This document shows, in pieces, positions 34,724 through 42,890 of a stretch of DNA of 64,000 nt. A model generated the notes under the pieces. It made no database searches. It was not told where the DNA came from and saw nothing but the letters and a program-made list of their open reading frames with translations. This DNA comes from an uncultured Clostridia bacterium (GTDB lineage Bacteria; Bacillota; Clostridia; Oscillospirales; CAG-272), in the NCBI GenBank assembly GCA_947631245.1, contig CANRKP010000004.1, positions 23,892 through 87,891 of the forward strand, written 5' to 3'. Numbering within the stretch: position 1 is the first letter of the stretch; each line of letters opens with the position of its first letter. Made by a program: the position numbers and the translations under genes.

Positions 34724-35287
34724 ATGAAAAGTGTAAAAAAGCTGACTTTTTCTGCGATGTTTCTTGCGATAGCGTACGTTCTGCCGTATCTTACGGCGAA
34801 CAATCAGCAGCTTGGGACAATGCTGTGCCCGATGCACATCCCCGTCATGCTCTGCGGATTTGTGTGCGGGTGGCAGTGGGGTCTTGTCGTAGGTGCTGCG
34901 GCGCCTATCCTGCGCTCGCTCATAGCGGGCATGCCGACGTTGTTCCCGTCTGCGATAGGAATGGCGTTTGAGCTTGCGACATACGGGCTCGTATCAGGGC
35001 TACTTTATAAACTGCTGCCGAAGAAGTTGCCGTACATATATCTCGACCTTATCGTTGCAATGGTTTCGGGACGCCTCGTCTGGGGCGCGGCAAGGCTCAT
35101 TATGGCTGGCGTCACGTCCGGCTCGTTCGGATTTGCGGCGTTTTTGTCGGGCGCCGTCACATCCGTTATCCCCGCGATCGTGATACAGCTTGCGCTCGTG
35201 CCGCCCGTCATATACGCGCTGACGCGCGCGGGTCTTGTGCTGAACACAGATTCCCGCGAGATAAAAAAAGAGCCTGCGAGCGCATAA
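34724..35287 (+). CDS. ECF transporter S component (substrate-binding membrane protein)
   Basis: A 187-residue integral membrane protein with about six helices. Segments AMFLAIAYVLPYLTANN, LCPMHIPVMLCGFVCGWQWG, APILRSLIAGMPTLFPSAIG and ELATYGLVSGLLYK are typical of vitamin-binding S components of energy-coupling factor transporters. The energising EcfA/EcfT module is not nearby, so it is a group II type that shares the module. The ligand cannot be assigned. ATG 34724 has a full AAAGGAGG site. Expression is probably controlled by the terminator-bearing leader in front of it. A Lys/Glu tail ends the protein. Confidence 0.85.
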   Translation: MKSVKKLTFSAMFLAIAYVLPYLTANNQQLGTMLCPMHIPVMLCGFVCGWQWGLVVGAAAPILRSLIAGMPTLFPSAIGMAFELATYGLVSGLLYKLLPKKLPYIYLDLIVAMVSGRLVWGAARLIMAGVTSGSFGFAAFLSGAVTSVIPAIVIQLALVPPVIYALTRAGLVLNTDSREIKKEPASA

Positions 35288-35314
35288 ATTTGCCCCGGAC
35301 CCAAAACAATAATG

Positions 35315-35350
35315 CCGCCGCACAAATCCAAGGGAAGATTTGTGCGGCGG
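35315..35350. terminator. Hairpin between convergent genes
   Basis: CCGCCGCACAAATC pairs perfectly with GATTTGTGCGGCGG. It lies between the ECF S component and the leftward AAA ATPase gene and can end both transcripts. Confidence 0.8.
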
Positions 35351-35351
35351 T

Positions 35352-36251
35352 TTAAAATTCGTTCATGTGTTCGCCGAAGAAACGGGCGTATGTCCGCATG
35401 CCGCCAAGCTCAGACCACTTTTTGGCGCAGATATGCTCCGCGTCGAGATCGTAGACGAGCGCGCCGTTTATGGCGGCGAAAAAAGGCGAATGCGTCGCTA
35501 TGACGAACTGGCAGTCAAAGCCCCTCGCGGAGCTTTCGATATAACGCGAAAGATCGAGCTGCCGCATCGGCGAGAGGCTGTTCTCCGGCTCGTCTATGAG
35601 ATACAGGGCGGGGGACGATGTTCTGTCGATGAAATACCGGAACGCCTCCTGCCCGTTTGAATTGCCGCGCGCCTCAAGCCCGCCGAGCTCTCCCGCAATA
35701 AATCGGGAGGGCGTTTTTCTGTTTGCGGCGTTTTTCCTTCTGAACCGGGCCTCGTCCTCACTTGAAAGCGAGCGGAGTGTGACGTTTTGCTCACGGTAAC
35801 GCAGCGCGAAGTATTCTTCCGAAAGCTCGTCTCTCCGTTTGCCTATGCCGTCATTTTTCCGGCGGCGGGACAAAAGCGCGTCAAAAACATCGTCGCTCGT
35901 GATAACGGCGGAGCCCGAGGGCAGCTTTTTCCCGTAAGTGAGATTTGCGCCGCACATCGAAATGTAAGAGGCGAAGTGATGTGTTTTGTTGAACTCCGAG
36001 ACGCGCTCGAGCCCGAGCGCCTCGGCTATCACGTTCAAAAGCGTCGATTTGCCTGAACCGTTGCTCCCGCATAAAACGGTTATGTTTGAAAAGCGCAGCT
36101 TTCCCGTCACCCGCGCCCCGAAAATGCCGAAGGGATATACGTTGTCGGGGTCGTAGTCCGTCATATTCATGTGCGGGTTGCCGGTGTCAAGAATGTATCC
36201 AGCCTCGTCCTCTTCCGTCGGAAGGGTGAGACTGTCGAGGTATTGAAGCAT
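35352..36251 (-). CDS. AAA family ATPase (ABC/SMC-like ATP-binding protein)
   Basis: A 299-residue ATPase with Walker A (CGSNGSGKSTLLN, about residue 65) and Walker B (LYLIDEPENSLSP, about 230), an ABC-like arrangement with inserted charged helices between, and the ATHSPFF switch region. No nuclease (TOPRIM) domain follows, so it is not a full OLD protein. The start, preceded by AAGGACACGG, is nine bases after the stop of the S24 repressor gene, so the two form an operon. Similar ATPases occur both as housekeeping stand-alones and in phage-defence pairs; the role here is unknown. Confidence 0.85.
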   Translation of the reverse strand: MLQYLDSLTLPTEEDEAGYILDTGNPHMNMTDYDPDNVYPFGIFGARVTGKLRFSNITVLCGSNGSGKSTLLNVIAEALGLERVSEFNKTHHFASYISMCGANLTYGKKLPSGSAVITSDDVFDALLSRRRKNDGIGKRRDELSEEYFALRYREQNVTLRSLSSEDEARFRRKNAANRKTPSRFIAGELGGLEARGNSNGQEAFRYFIDRTSSPALYLIDEPENSLSPMRQLDLSRYIESSARGFDCQFVIATHSPFFAAINGALVYDLDAEHICAKKWSELGGMRTYARFFGEHMNEF

Positions 36252-36260
36252 ACCGTGTCC

Positions 36261-37070
36261 TTACGAGCGGCGGGGGAGCCTTCCGATGACGCGGCCTCGG
36301 CATATGACGGAGGCAAAGCCGTCAAGCGGGATATCGTCGTATTTCGGATTAAGGGAAATGAGGCGGTCGCCGCCGAAGCGCTTGAAGTAGCCCTCCTGCG
36401 TCTCCCCGTCGGAGCAGACGAATATCCCGAGCTCGCCTTCCTCGACGGACGTCTGCTCATGCACGAGGATGATATCCCCGTCGATATAGCGCGGTTCCAT
36501 ACTGTCGCCGCTGACGCGGAGAGCAAAGTCCGCGCCTTTTGCCTCTCCGCCCGAAGTTATCGTTATGAAATCTGAGCTGCTGCCGTCGAGCAGCGCGCCG
36601 CGACCGGCGGAAGCGGGGAGGTCGTAGAGCGGAATAGACAGCGTTTCGGACGATGGATCTCTTCTTGTGAGCCTGTCCGCGGAGAAAGAATATCTGCCGG
36701 ATGTGAGAATTTTTGAGTTGGCGGGGACGTTCAAAGGCGCGGCATCGGAAACGCGCTCGTATTCCATGTCGAGCACGGCGCGGACGAGCTTTTTTCCGTG
36801 CACGTCGAGACTGCGGAGCCTGTAAAGATGGGAAGCCTCCTCGCGGCTCGGACGGACGCCGCCGTCCTCTCCGAAGGCGATGTAGTCGAGGGAAATATCG
36901 AATACGTCAGCAAACGCCGTCAGCGTTGAGAGCTTCGGGTCGTCGGAGACGCCGGAAAGTATTTTGTTAAGTGTGCCGAGCGGTATGCCTGCGGCGGCGG
37001 ACAGCTCCTCGTTAGTCATGCCGGAAGCGCGTTTTTTCTGCTTTATCCTTGTGAGCCACGTTTCGTTCAT
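36261..37070 (-). CDS. LexA/CI-like repressor: XRE helix-turn-helix plus S24 peptidase
   Basis: A 269-residue autocleavable-type repressor. The N-terminal HTH (TNEELSAAAGIPLGTLNKIL, about 19-38) is followed by a linker and a peptidase S24 domain with catalytic Ser190 (SGDSMEPRYIDGDII) and Lys230 (YFKRF); the likely cleavage site is Ala155-Gly156 (PASAGRG). Such proteins cut themselves when RecA is activated by DNA damage. It is divergent from a small membrane protein gene whose promoter carries two 12-bp ACCGAAAACGGT-like sites, probably its operators. It is upstream of the AAA ATPase gene in the same operon. A TATAAT lies near 37131 on the minus strand. Confidence 0.92.
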   Translation of the reverse strand: MNETWLTRIKQKKRASGMTNEELSAAAGIPLGTLNKILSGVSDDPKLSTLTAFADVFDISLDYIAFGEDGGVRPSREEASHLYRLRSLDVHGKKLVRAVLDMEYERVSDAAPLNVPANSKILTSGRYSFSADRLTRRDPSSETLSIPLYDLPASAGRGALLDGSSSDFITITSGGEAKGADFALRVSGDSMEPRYIDGDIILVHEQTSVEEGELGIFVCSDGETQEGYFKRFGGDRLISLNPKYDDIPLDGFASVICRGRVIGRLPRRS

Positions 37071-37194
37071 TTCGGTATCGTGACGCTCCTTATAATATGA
37101 ATATGATTGCGTTTACGATTACATTATATCACAGCGTCAGCACAATGTAAACCCTTTTTCGGAAAAATAATTTCGAAAAAATTATAAAAATCGG

Positions 37195-37223
37195 TTGACA
37201 AATACCGAAAACGGTGATATGAT
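37195..37223 (+). promoter_or_regulatory. Promoter of the small membrane protein with embedded operator
   Basis: TTGACA, 17-bp spacer, TATGAT. The palindrome ACCG-AAAA-CGGT (37204-37215) lies inside the spacer, where a bound repressor would block polymerase. Confidence 0.85.
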
Positions 37224-37248
37224 AAAGAAAAGCAAAACCAAAAACGGT
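37204..37248. repeat. Two operator-like sites 33 bp apart
   Basis: ACCGAAAACGGT at 37204-37215 recurs as ACCAAAAACGGT at 37237-37248 (11 of 12 bases). The 33-bp spacing is about three helical turns, placing both on one DNA face. A half-site ACCGAAA also lies at the start of the repressor gene itself. Confidence 0.7.
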
Positions 37249-37264
37249 AAAAAAAGAGGTCGCA

Positions 37265-37585
37265 ATGAATAACACGGGAAGTTTAAACGGCATGAGAGGA
37301 TATAGCTCGTCGGGATACGGCAGCGCGAGGACACTCGGATACAACAGAGGGAGAAGGACTGAGGCAAAGAAAGCTCCGGCTTGGCTTGTCGCCGTCTGCC
37401 GCTTTATCCTCCGACTTACAAGTGAAGAAACGATGGAGACGGTCCGTCCCGCGTTTGCGATAGCGGCGGTCACGGCTGTTGCCGTTATTGCCGGCGCCAT
37501 TGGGAACGGCTCGATACCGCTTTTGCAGGGCGGTATCATCTGCGGCTGCCTTTCTGCTTTGGCGCTTGCCGCCGCTAGAGACTGA
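37265..37585 (+). CDS. Small membrane protein divergent from the S24 repressor
   Basis: A 106-residue protein. The first 40 residues are polar and rich in Gly, Ser, Tyr and Arg (RGYSSSGYGSARTLGYNRGRR... kept short), the next segment has an amphipathic helix (AWLVAVCRFILRL), and the last 45 residues form one or two membrane helices (FAIAAVTAVAVIAGAIG, IICGCLSALALAAA). I do not recognise the family. By position and operators it is probably repressed by the adjacent LexA/CI-like protein. In Bacillus the gene divergent from lexA encodes the division inhibitor YneA, a small membrane protein with LysM; this one lacks LysM, so only the logic is comparable. AGAGGT precedes the ATG. Confidence 0.7.
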   Translation: MNNTGSLNGMRGYSSSGYGSARTLGYNRGRRTEAKKAPAWLVAVCRFILRLTSEETMETVRPAFAIAAVTAVAVIAGAIGNGSIPLLQGGIICGCLSALALAAARD

Positions 37586-37653
37586 AACGGGCGATAAAAA
37601 TCGTTGCGTTTTTTATAAAATAATGTTTTTTGTGCGATATGAACACAATGGCG

Positions 37654-37682
37654 TTGACAAGACGAAAATAATGTGGTAGAAT
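37654..37682 (+). promoter_or_regulatory. Sigma-A promoter of the discoidin-type lipoprotein
   Basis: TTGACA, 17-bp spacer, TAGAAT, followed by a GGAGG site before the start codon. Confidence 0.88.
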
Positions 37683-37723
37683 GTAAATAATGAGACTACC
37701 ATATTATTCGGAGGAAAATTACT

Positions 37724-39067
37724 ATGGTAAAAAGAATACTCGCTTTTCTTATCGTCGCCGTTATGATCACATCGCTCATAGCATGCGATAATTCGAAAAA
37801 GCCCGGTCCCGGAGGCAACACGCCCGGCAACGAGTCGACAGACGGCACGTCCGACGAGACGAAAGCTCCCGAGACATCAAAGAAGGATGAAGAGACAAAG
37901 GCTCCCGACAAGGTGTATCAGCCGAATGCCGACTGCAAATTCATCGGCAAGGTAGGCGTCGGCGCCGTCGGCGGCACGGTCTATTTTGATGACATCAAGG
38001 TCAATGACCGCGGTCCGTCCAACATGGAGCTTATTCCGACGAACGGATTTGAAGGCGAGCCTGAAGTGCCTGCATTTACGGGTCTTGCATCTGCAGACGC
38101 CGTGACGCCCGAGATAGTTGCAGACCCGCTGAAGCCCGAGAATAACAAAGCTCTCTCGGTTTCCGACGGCACGGTACTTATCACAGGTGACAAGATTTGG
38201 AACTACTATCAGTACGGCATGAAGGTCCTTCTCGCCGATGAGAATGCTCAGGCCGATATCTACTTCGCAGTGACCGACGATAAGAACTACTTTGTTCTTT
38301 CTCTCGGCGAGCAGGGCAACACGAAGGCTACCTGCTACAAGGTGACCGACGGCAAGAAGGAGAACGCGCAGTTCACCGTTCCGCTTACGCTCGACCTTGA
38401 GAAATGGACAACTATCGGCGTCAACATCAACGTTGACACGATAACGATCTTCGTTTCCGGCAGCACGATACTCGATCTCTACAACCCCGAGATGGTCAAT
38501 GATTACTATGACTACAACGGGACCGTTATCCCGGCGTCCATAGCACAGGCGGGTCTCGGCGCACCGGCAGAGAACGCACAGTTCTATGAAGTGAAGCCCG
38601 AACAGGTCATCCACGACGGTAAGGGCACATGGGGCGACAATGGCGCCAACGTTGCAACGAACGCTTTCGATATGGACAGAACGACGTTCTACGACTGCGA
38701 TGAAAAACTCGATACGCCTCTTGACACTAAGGTGAACAGCGTCAATGTCGGCATCCCCGGTGACGGCAAGTTTGCGACCGGCTACGTCGGAGTCAAGTTC
38801 GACGCTCCCACAAAGGTTTCGCATTTCCGTTACTGCGCTCGTTCCGCTAACCTTGACCGTATGGCAGGCGGTATACTCCAGGGCTCCAATGACGGCGAGA
38901 ACTGGACCGACCTCTACACGATCCCTTCAGACGCGGTCTGCGTTGCCGACAAGTTCTACACTGTCGCCCTCGAAGAGGAAGCAGAGTTCACTTACTACCG
39001 TTATGTCGGCGCTACCGAAAAGTACTGCAACATTAGCGAGCTTGAGCTTTGGTATGCTGCGAAATAA
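37724..39067 (+). CDS. Secreted lipoprotein with C-terminal F5/8 type C (discoidin-like) domain
   Basis: A 447-residue surface lipoprotein. The signal peptide ends at the lipobox SLIAC (Cys21), followed by a Pro/Gly/Thr/Glu-rich linker to about residue 65. The middle (about 65-300) looks like a lectin-like beta sandwich (GGTVYFDDIKVNDRG, YFVLSLGEQGNTKATCYKV). The C-terminal ~140 residues resemble a discoidin domain: KVSHFRYCARSANLDRMAGG, LQGSNDGENWTDLYTI and YYRYVGA..YCNISELELW. Such domains bind carbohydrate. It probably binds glycans at the cell surface, but no catalytic residues can be named. It is monocistronic with a clear promoter and terminator. Confidence 0.8.
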   Translation: MVKRILAFLIVAVMITSLIACDNSKKPGPGGNTPGNESTDGTSDETKAPETSKKDEETKAPDKVYQPNADCKFIGKVGVGAVGGTVYFDDIKVNDRGPSNMELIPTNGFEGEPEVPAFTGLASADAVTPEIVADPLKPENNKALSVSDGTVLITGDKIWNYYQYGMKVLLADENAQADIYFAVTDDKNYFVLSLGEQGNTKATCYKVTDGKKENAQFTVPLTLDLEKWTTIGVNINVDTITIFVSGSTILDLYNPEMVNDYYDYNGTVIPASIAQAGLGAPAENAQFYEVKPEQVIHDGKGTWGDNGANVATNAFDMDRTTFYDCDEKLDTPLDTKVNSVNVGIPGDGKFATGYVGVKFDAPTKVSHFRYCARSANLDRMAGGILQGSNDGENWTDLYTIPSDAVCVADKFYTVALEEEAEFTYYRYVGATEKYCNISELELWYAAK

Positions 39068-39107
39068 TCGGACAGCTTTTTCCGGTAAGTCATATATAAA
39101 ATCTTCA

Positions 39108-39140
39108 CGCCGGCGGGAAATACCCGCCGGCGTACTTTTT
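39108..39140 (+). terminator. Intrinsic terminator of the discoidin-type lipoprotein gene
   Basis: A 10-bp perfect stem (CGCCGGCGGG and complement) followed by TACTTTTT. Confidence 0.9.
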
Positions 39141-39144
39141 GCAG

Positions 39145-39180
39145 TCGAAAAAGACCCGCACCGCCGTGAGGCGGTGCGGG
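39145..39180 (-). terminator. Intrinsic terminator reading leftward
   Basis: CCCGCACCGCC and GGCGGTGCGGG form an 11-bp stem; on the minus strand it is followed by TCTTTTT. It probably ends the SH3-protein transcript, some 200 bp after that gene's stop. Confidence 0.75.
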
Positions 39181-39203
39181 GAAGCGTTTGAAATGCGTTT
39201 ATC

Positions 39204-39288
39204 TGCGCCTGCGCGGTTCGCTGCTGGATACGAGAGCTCGGAACTGACCGTCTCGGATATGTGTTCACATGCGCCTGCGCGGTTCGCT
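39204..39288. repeat. Two 19-bp direct repeats in an otherwise empty gap
   Basis: TGCGCCTGCGCGGTTCGCT occurs exactly at 39204-39222 and 39270-39288, and the 10 bases before each copy are also similar. The stretch 39181-39379 holds no convincing gene; weak minus-strand frames here arise from these repeats. Confidence 0.7.
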
Positions 39289-39379
39289 TTGGTTTGCGGT
39301 GCGTATAAGTGTTGCAAGACCTTTTTGCGGTTTGCACATGGACATTCACACCGGTTTGCCGTACTTTTTCGGTCGGATC

Positions 39380-40132
39380 TTATCCTGCGGCGTCAGTCCC
39401 GGGCGTCGATGGCTTTGTATTTGACAGGTACTCGGATTTGATATATGCTACAGCACCGTTGTATGTGACCTGATACCATCCGTTGTCGGTCTCGCCCGTG
39501 ACGGTCACCTCTGTTCCCATCTGTATCAGCTCGATGCTCTTGGAATTTGTTGTGTAGCTCTCACGGACGTTGACGTTGGACGTCGCATACATCGTCTTTG
39601 CGGCTGTGTATGTCGTTATCGATACCTTTGTTTTTTCCGCGTCATCGGTAAGAAGGTCTGAGCGGATATATGCGGTATGGCTGTTGAATTTGACCTGATA
39701 CCAGCCGTTGTCTGTCTCGCCTGTCACTGTGACCTCTTCGCTTTTGTAGAACATCCCGAGAATCACGCTCGTCGTCGAATAGCTCTCGCGTGCGTTCACG
39801 TTTGAGGTGGCGTACATTTTTCTCGGAGTGTCATATACTGTCACGTTGACGGGAGGCTCTGTCACGGGCGGCTGCGTAACGGGCGGCGAAGTCGTCTCCG
39901 GCGTACCCGTGTCGCCGGTTTCGGGCGCTTTTCCAGTAGTCTCGGGCGGCTCCGTGTTTTTAGGCGGCTCCGTTTTTTCGTCCGTCTGCTCGACGGTGTT
40001 ATTTTTTCCGTCTCCCGTGTCGGGTTCGCGCGTGAGCTGAAGTATCAATGCTATCGAGCCTGCGATAAGCGCGACGGAAAGGATGATGATAAGGGTGTAG
40101 ATCACGGTTCGTTCAACGTTCGGACGGTCCAT
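39380..40132 (-). CDS. Membrane-anchored protein with two bacterial SH3 domains
   Basis: A 250-residue protein with a single N-terminal membrane helix (TVIYTLIIILSVALIAGSIA), a long Thr/Pro/Glu spacer (about 40-100) and two SH3b repeats of about 62 residues each. Both repeats share MYATSNVN.RESY.T.S and VTVTGETDNGWYQV, so they arose by duplication. SH3b domains bind peptidoglycan peptides; the spacer would place them in the wall. No enzymatic domain follows, so this may be a wall sensor or scaffold. AAAGGAG precedes the ATG. A short Ser/Thr/Pro tail ends the protein. Confidence 0.85.
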   Translation of the reverse strand: MDRPNVERTVIYTLIIILSVALIAGSIALILQLTREPDTGDGKNNTVEQTDEKTEPPKNTEPPETTGKAPETGDTGTPETTSPPVTQPPVTEPPVNVTVYDTPRKMYATSNVNARESYSTTSVILGMFYKSEEVTVTGETDNGWYQVKFNSHTAYIRSDLLTDDAEKTKVSITTYTAAKTMYATSNVNVRESYTTNSKSIELIQMGTEVTVTGETDNGWYQVTYNGAVAYIKSEYLSNTKPSTPGTDAAG

Positions 40133-40192
40133 ACGGTTCTCCTTTATCTTTAGTTCTTTATATTGATTATTGCCTCAAAAAATTTCGGAATT

Positions 40193-41011
40193 TCAGCTCT
40201 GACCGAAAACGGCTGCGTCAGCCTCGGCGAGCGACGGAAAGATCAGATCGGGGCGGCACTCCGGATCGGCGGTCAAAACGTCCTCCTTTGTCGTCTCGCC
40301 CGTCAGGACAAGGCAGGAGAGGATCCCGCTCTTTTTTCCGAGAGCGATATCGGTATAAAGCCTGTCGCCGAACACACAGCATTCGTCGGGCATAAGCCGT
40401 GTTACCTCAAGTATCATGTCGACCGTTTCCGCGCCGGGCTTTCCGAAAAATCTCGGGACAACTCCGGTTGCCGCGGTGAGCGCCGCCGCAATTGCGCCGC
40501 TGTCGGGGATAAAGCCGTCCTCGGTCGGGCATACGCGGTCGGGATGAGTGCAGATATACTCGGCGCCGAGGCGTATCAGTCTTGCCGCGTGCGTCAGCCT
40601 TTCGTATGTAAGCTCGGTGTCGAAGCTCGAAACGACGATGTCGGCGCGCTCGCCGTCCGTAATATTGTCGTCGGTCAAAAGGCGGATACCTCTTGCACGC
40701 CAGTCGCGGCGGAGCTCGCCCGTGCCGAGCAGATATACGGATGCGCCGGGTCTGTGGCGGATAATGAATTCAGCCGTAACGTCGCCTGCTGTCATTATCT
40801 CCTCGCGCCTCGGCTCAAAGCCGAGAGCCGACAGCTTCGTGAAATAGAACTGAGAGCTGTGCGAGGCGTTATTTGTAAAGAAGAGCACACGTCTGCCCGA
40901 GCGGCGAAGCCTGTCTATGAACCTTACGGCGAAGTCAAACGCTTTGCCGCCGATATAAACAGTCCCGTCAAGGTCAAAGATAAAAAGTTTTTTCGCTTCG
41001 AGGTTGCCCAT
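40193..41011 (-). CDS. HAD-superfamily phosphatase, subfamily IIA (NagD-like)
   Basis: A 272-residue HAD-IIA hydrolase. Motif I is FIFDLDGTVYIGG (nucleophile and acid Asp), motif II is FFTNNAS, and motif III/IV is GKPGAET...CVFGDRLYTDIALGKKSGI. The C2 cap of NagD/AraL type lies between (about 80-180). Family members dephosphorylate small sugar phosphates or nucleotides; the substrate is not evident. A TTGAAA-N17-TATACT promoter on the minus strand lies 40 bp upstream. The ATG has only a distant GAGG, so translation may start slightly elsewhere. Confidence 0.9.
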   Translation of the reverse strand: MGNLEAKKLFIFDLDGTVYIGGKAFDFAVRFIDRLRRSGRRVLFFTNNASHSSQFYFTKLSALGFEPRREEIMTAGDVTAEFIIRHRPGASVYLLGTGELRRDWRARGIRLLTDDNITDGERADIVVSSFDTELTYERLTHAARLIRLGAEYICTHPDRVCPTEDGFIPDSGAIAAALTAATGVVPRFFGKPGAETVDMILEVTRLMPDECCVFGDRLYTDIALGKKSGILSCLVLTGETTKEDVLTADPECRPDLIFPSLAEADAAVFGQS

Positions 41012-41050
41012 GCAGACGCTTTTGCCTCACTTCTTTCTGAATATGATATA

Positions 41051-41079
41051 AGTATACCACCGTCTTGCATTTTTTTCAA
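41051..41079 (-). promoter_or_regulatory. Sigma-A promoter of the HAD phosphatase gene
   Basis: On the minus strand TTGAAA and TATACT with a 17-bp spacer, 40 bp before the start codon. Confidence 0.82.
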
Positions 41080-41125
41080 CTGTATGTTATCATAAAGAAG
41101 ACCTTTTTGGCTGCAGGGAGATAAC

Positions 41126-41977
41126 ATGAGAGCAATTATAGGAATCGACGTCGGCGGCAGCACAACGAAAATCGTGGGCTTTCGCGATGCCGAGAACATG
41201 AACGAAGAAACAATAATCAGGCCGCTGTTCGTCCGCGCGACGGACCCTTTGACCTCGCTTTACGGCGCTTTCGGCAAATTCACGGACGAGAACGGACTTA
41301 CGCTTTCGGACATAGAATGCGTCATGGTGACGGGGGTCGGCTCGTCCTTTCTTGAGAAGCCGATATATTCGCTGCCATGCATGCATTCGGGCGAGTTCGA
41401 ATGCATAGGTCTCGGCGGACTTTATCTTTCCGGTCTTGAACGCGCCGTCGTCGCAAGCCTCGGTACGGGAACTGCGCTCGTATATTCCGAACGCGGACGC
41501 GCGCCGCAGTATCTAGGCGGCACGGGAGTTGGCGGCGGCACGCTGCTCGGTCTTTCGAAAAAGCTGCTCGGGACCGACAGCATCGAGGACATAGAGGCGC
41601 TCGCAAAAGAGGGAAACATAGAGAACATAGACCTTTTCGTCGGAGATATGACGAGAAAAGACCTTGCCGGAGTGTCGTCAAGACTGACGGCGTCAAATTT
41701 CGGCAAGCTCAGCAGCTTTGCGACGAACGGCGATATCGCGCTCGGTCTTTTCAATATGGTATATGAAACCGTTGCGATGATGGCGATATTCGCGTCGCGC
41801 AGCTTCGGCGTTTCCGATATCGTGCTAACCGGCAACCTCACAAAGGCTGCCCCCGCGCGCTCAATATTCAAGGCGCTGTCGGATTATTTCGACATAAACT
41901 TCATGATACCCGAGCATTCGCGCTTCGCGACCGTCATAGGCGCGGCGCTCTCGTATAAGGATGCCTGCCGTGGCTGA
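41126..41977 (+). CDS. coaW: Type II pantothenate kinase
   Basis: First step of coenzyme A synthesis. The 283-residue protein has the acetate/sugar-kinase fold of type II PanK: IIGIDVGGSTTKIVGF (phosphate 1), VTGVGSSFLE, VASLGTGTALVY (phosphate 2), GGTGVGGGTLLGLSKKLL and VLTGNLTKA..(adenosine region). GGGAG precedes the ATG. It overlaps the next gene by 17 bases, indicating coupled translation. Type II kinases resist feedback by CoA in staphylococci; whether that holds here is unknown. Confidence 0.92.
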   Translation: MRAIIGIDVGGSTTKIVGFRDAENMNEETIIRPLFVRATDPLTSLYGAFGKFTDENGLTLSDIECVMVTGVGSSFLEKPIYSLPCMHSGEFECIGLGGLYLSGLERAVVASLGTGTALVYSERGRAPQYLGGTGVGGGTLLGLSKKLLGTDSIEDIEALAKEGNIENIDLFVGDMTRKDLAGVSSRLTASNFGKLSSFATNGDIALGLFNMVYETVAMMAIFASRSFGVSDIVLTGNLTKAAPARSIFKALSDYFDINFMIPEHSRFATVIGAALSYKDACRG

Positions 41978-42890
41978 CGCGCCGAAGCTCATAATTCCGA
42001 GACAGCAGATAAGGGAGTACAATTCAAAGACCGCCGAGCTCGTCTCGCTTTACCTCAATCTCTCGCCAGACGCTGTAAAGCCCGAGACTGTCATCGAGCT
42101 TTCGGAAGAATGCGGCTTCAGCCGAGAACGCGCGTTTGCGGAGATACTTGCCGTGATCTGCGGACTCGATGCGGCGGGAGCCGACAAGGCGCTTTTCAGG
42201 AATTATTTCATCCCGATGGTGCATGAGCTCGACACCGCGGAGTTTGAGGCGGACGCGTACTATAAAAATATAAAGATAAAAGAAAAAAAGCTCGGAAAAT
42301 GGGAGCTTTCAAACGGATGTATTTCGCCATGCGAGGCGTTTGTATGCCGCGATTTTGTCGTTACCGAAAGGGGCGAGCTCATACCGCAGCTCGGATTTTT
42401 CATGAAGAGCTTTTCATATCCCGCCGTACTCGAGGGCGGCAGGGAATGGATGACGCTCATGCCGAACGAGACCGTGACGACGCTGCCCGCCGTCAGGTGC
42501 TCACACGGGCGCGTGCTCACATACGGCCTAGGTCTCGGGTACTTCGCTTATATGTGTTCCGAAAAGGAAAACGTCGCCTCCGTGACCGTCGTCGAGCGGT
42601 CGGAGGAAGCGGCGGAGCTGTTCCGCACCGTGATACTCCCGCAGTTTTCACATCCGGAAAAGGTGGAGCTCATAATAGGCGACGCCGTGGAGTTTGCGGA
42701 GAGGCGCGCGCCCGCCGGGGGGTTTGATTTCATCTTTGCCGACATTTGGCACGATGTCGGAGACGGGCGCGGCCTTTACCGCAAATTCAAGTCGCTCGAA
42801 GATGCGTACCCGCCGTCGACGGAGTTCTCGTATTGGCTCGAGGACACTATTCTTTGTTACGAGAGAGAAGAGCTTTGGGCTCACGGCTGA
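41961..42890 (+). CDS. SAM-dependent methyltransferase-like protein
   Basis: A 309-residue protein whose C-terminal half has a class I methyltransferase fold: RVLTYGLGLGYFAYMC (motif I), VASVTVVERSEEAAELF (acidic end of strand 2), VELIIGDAVEF and FDFIFADIW. The N-terminal half is helical with no recognised motif and an RREYN-like start. It resembles spermidine-synthase-type folds but lacks a clear aminopropyltransferase signature. It begins inside coaW, out of frame, with 17 bases of overlap, so the two are probably co-translated. Its 3' end overlaps the end of the opposing small gene by 44 bp. Confidence 0.75.
   Translation: MPAVADAPKLIIPRQQIREYNSKTAELVSLYLNLSPDAVKPETVIELSEECGFSRERAFAEILAVICGLDAAGADKALFRNYFIPMVHELDTAEFEADAYYKNIKIKEKKLGKWELSNGCISPCEAFVCRDFVVTERGELIPQLGFFMKSFSYPAVLEGGREWMTLMPNETVTTLPAVRCSHGRVLTYGLGLGYFAYMCSEKENVASVTVVERSEEAAELFRTVILPQFSHPEKVELIIGDAVEFAERRAPAGGFDFIFADIWHDVGDGRGLYRKFKSLEDAYPPSTEFSYWLEDTILCYEREELWAHG

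Noticed and set aside
38927..39349. Minus-strand frames across 38927-39349
   Set aside because: They overlap the end of the lipoprotein gene, derive from the 19-bp repeats and terminators, and have no ribosome binding site.
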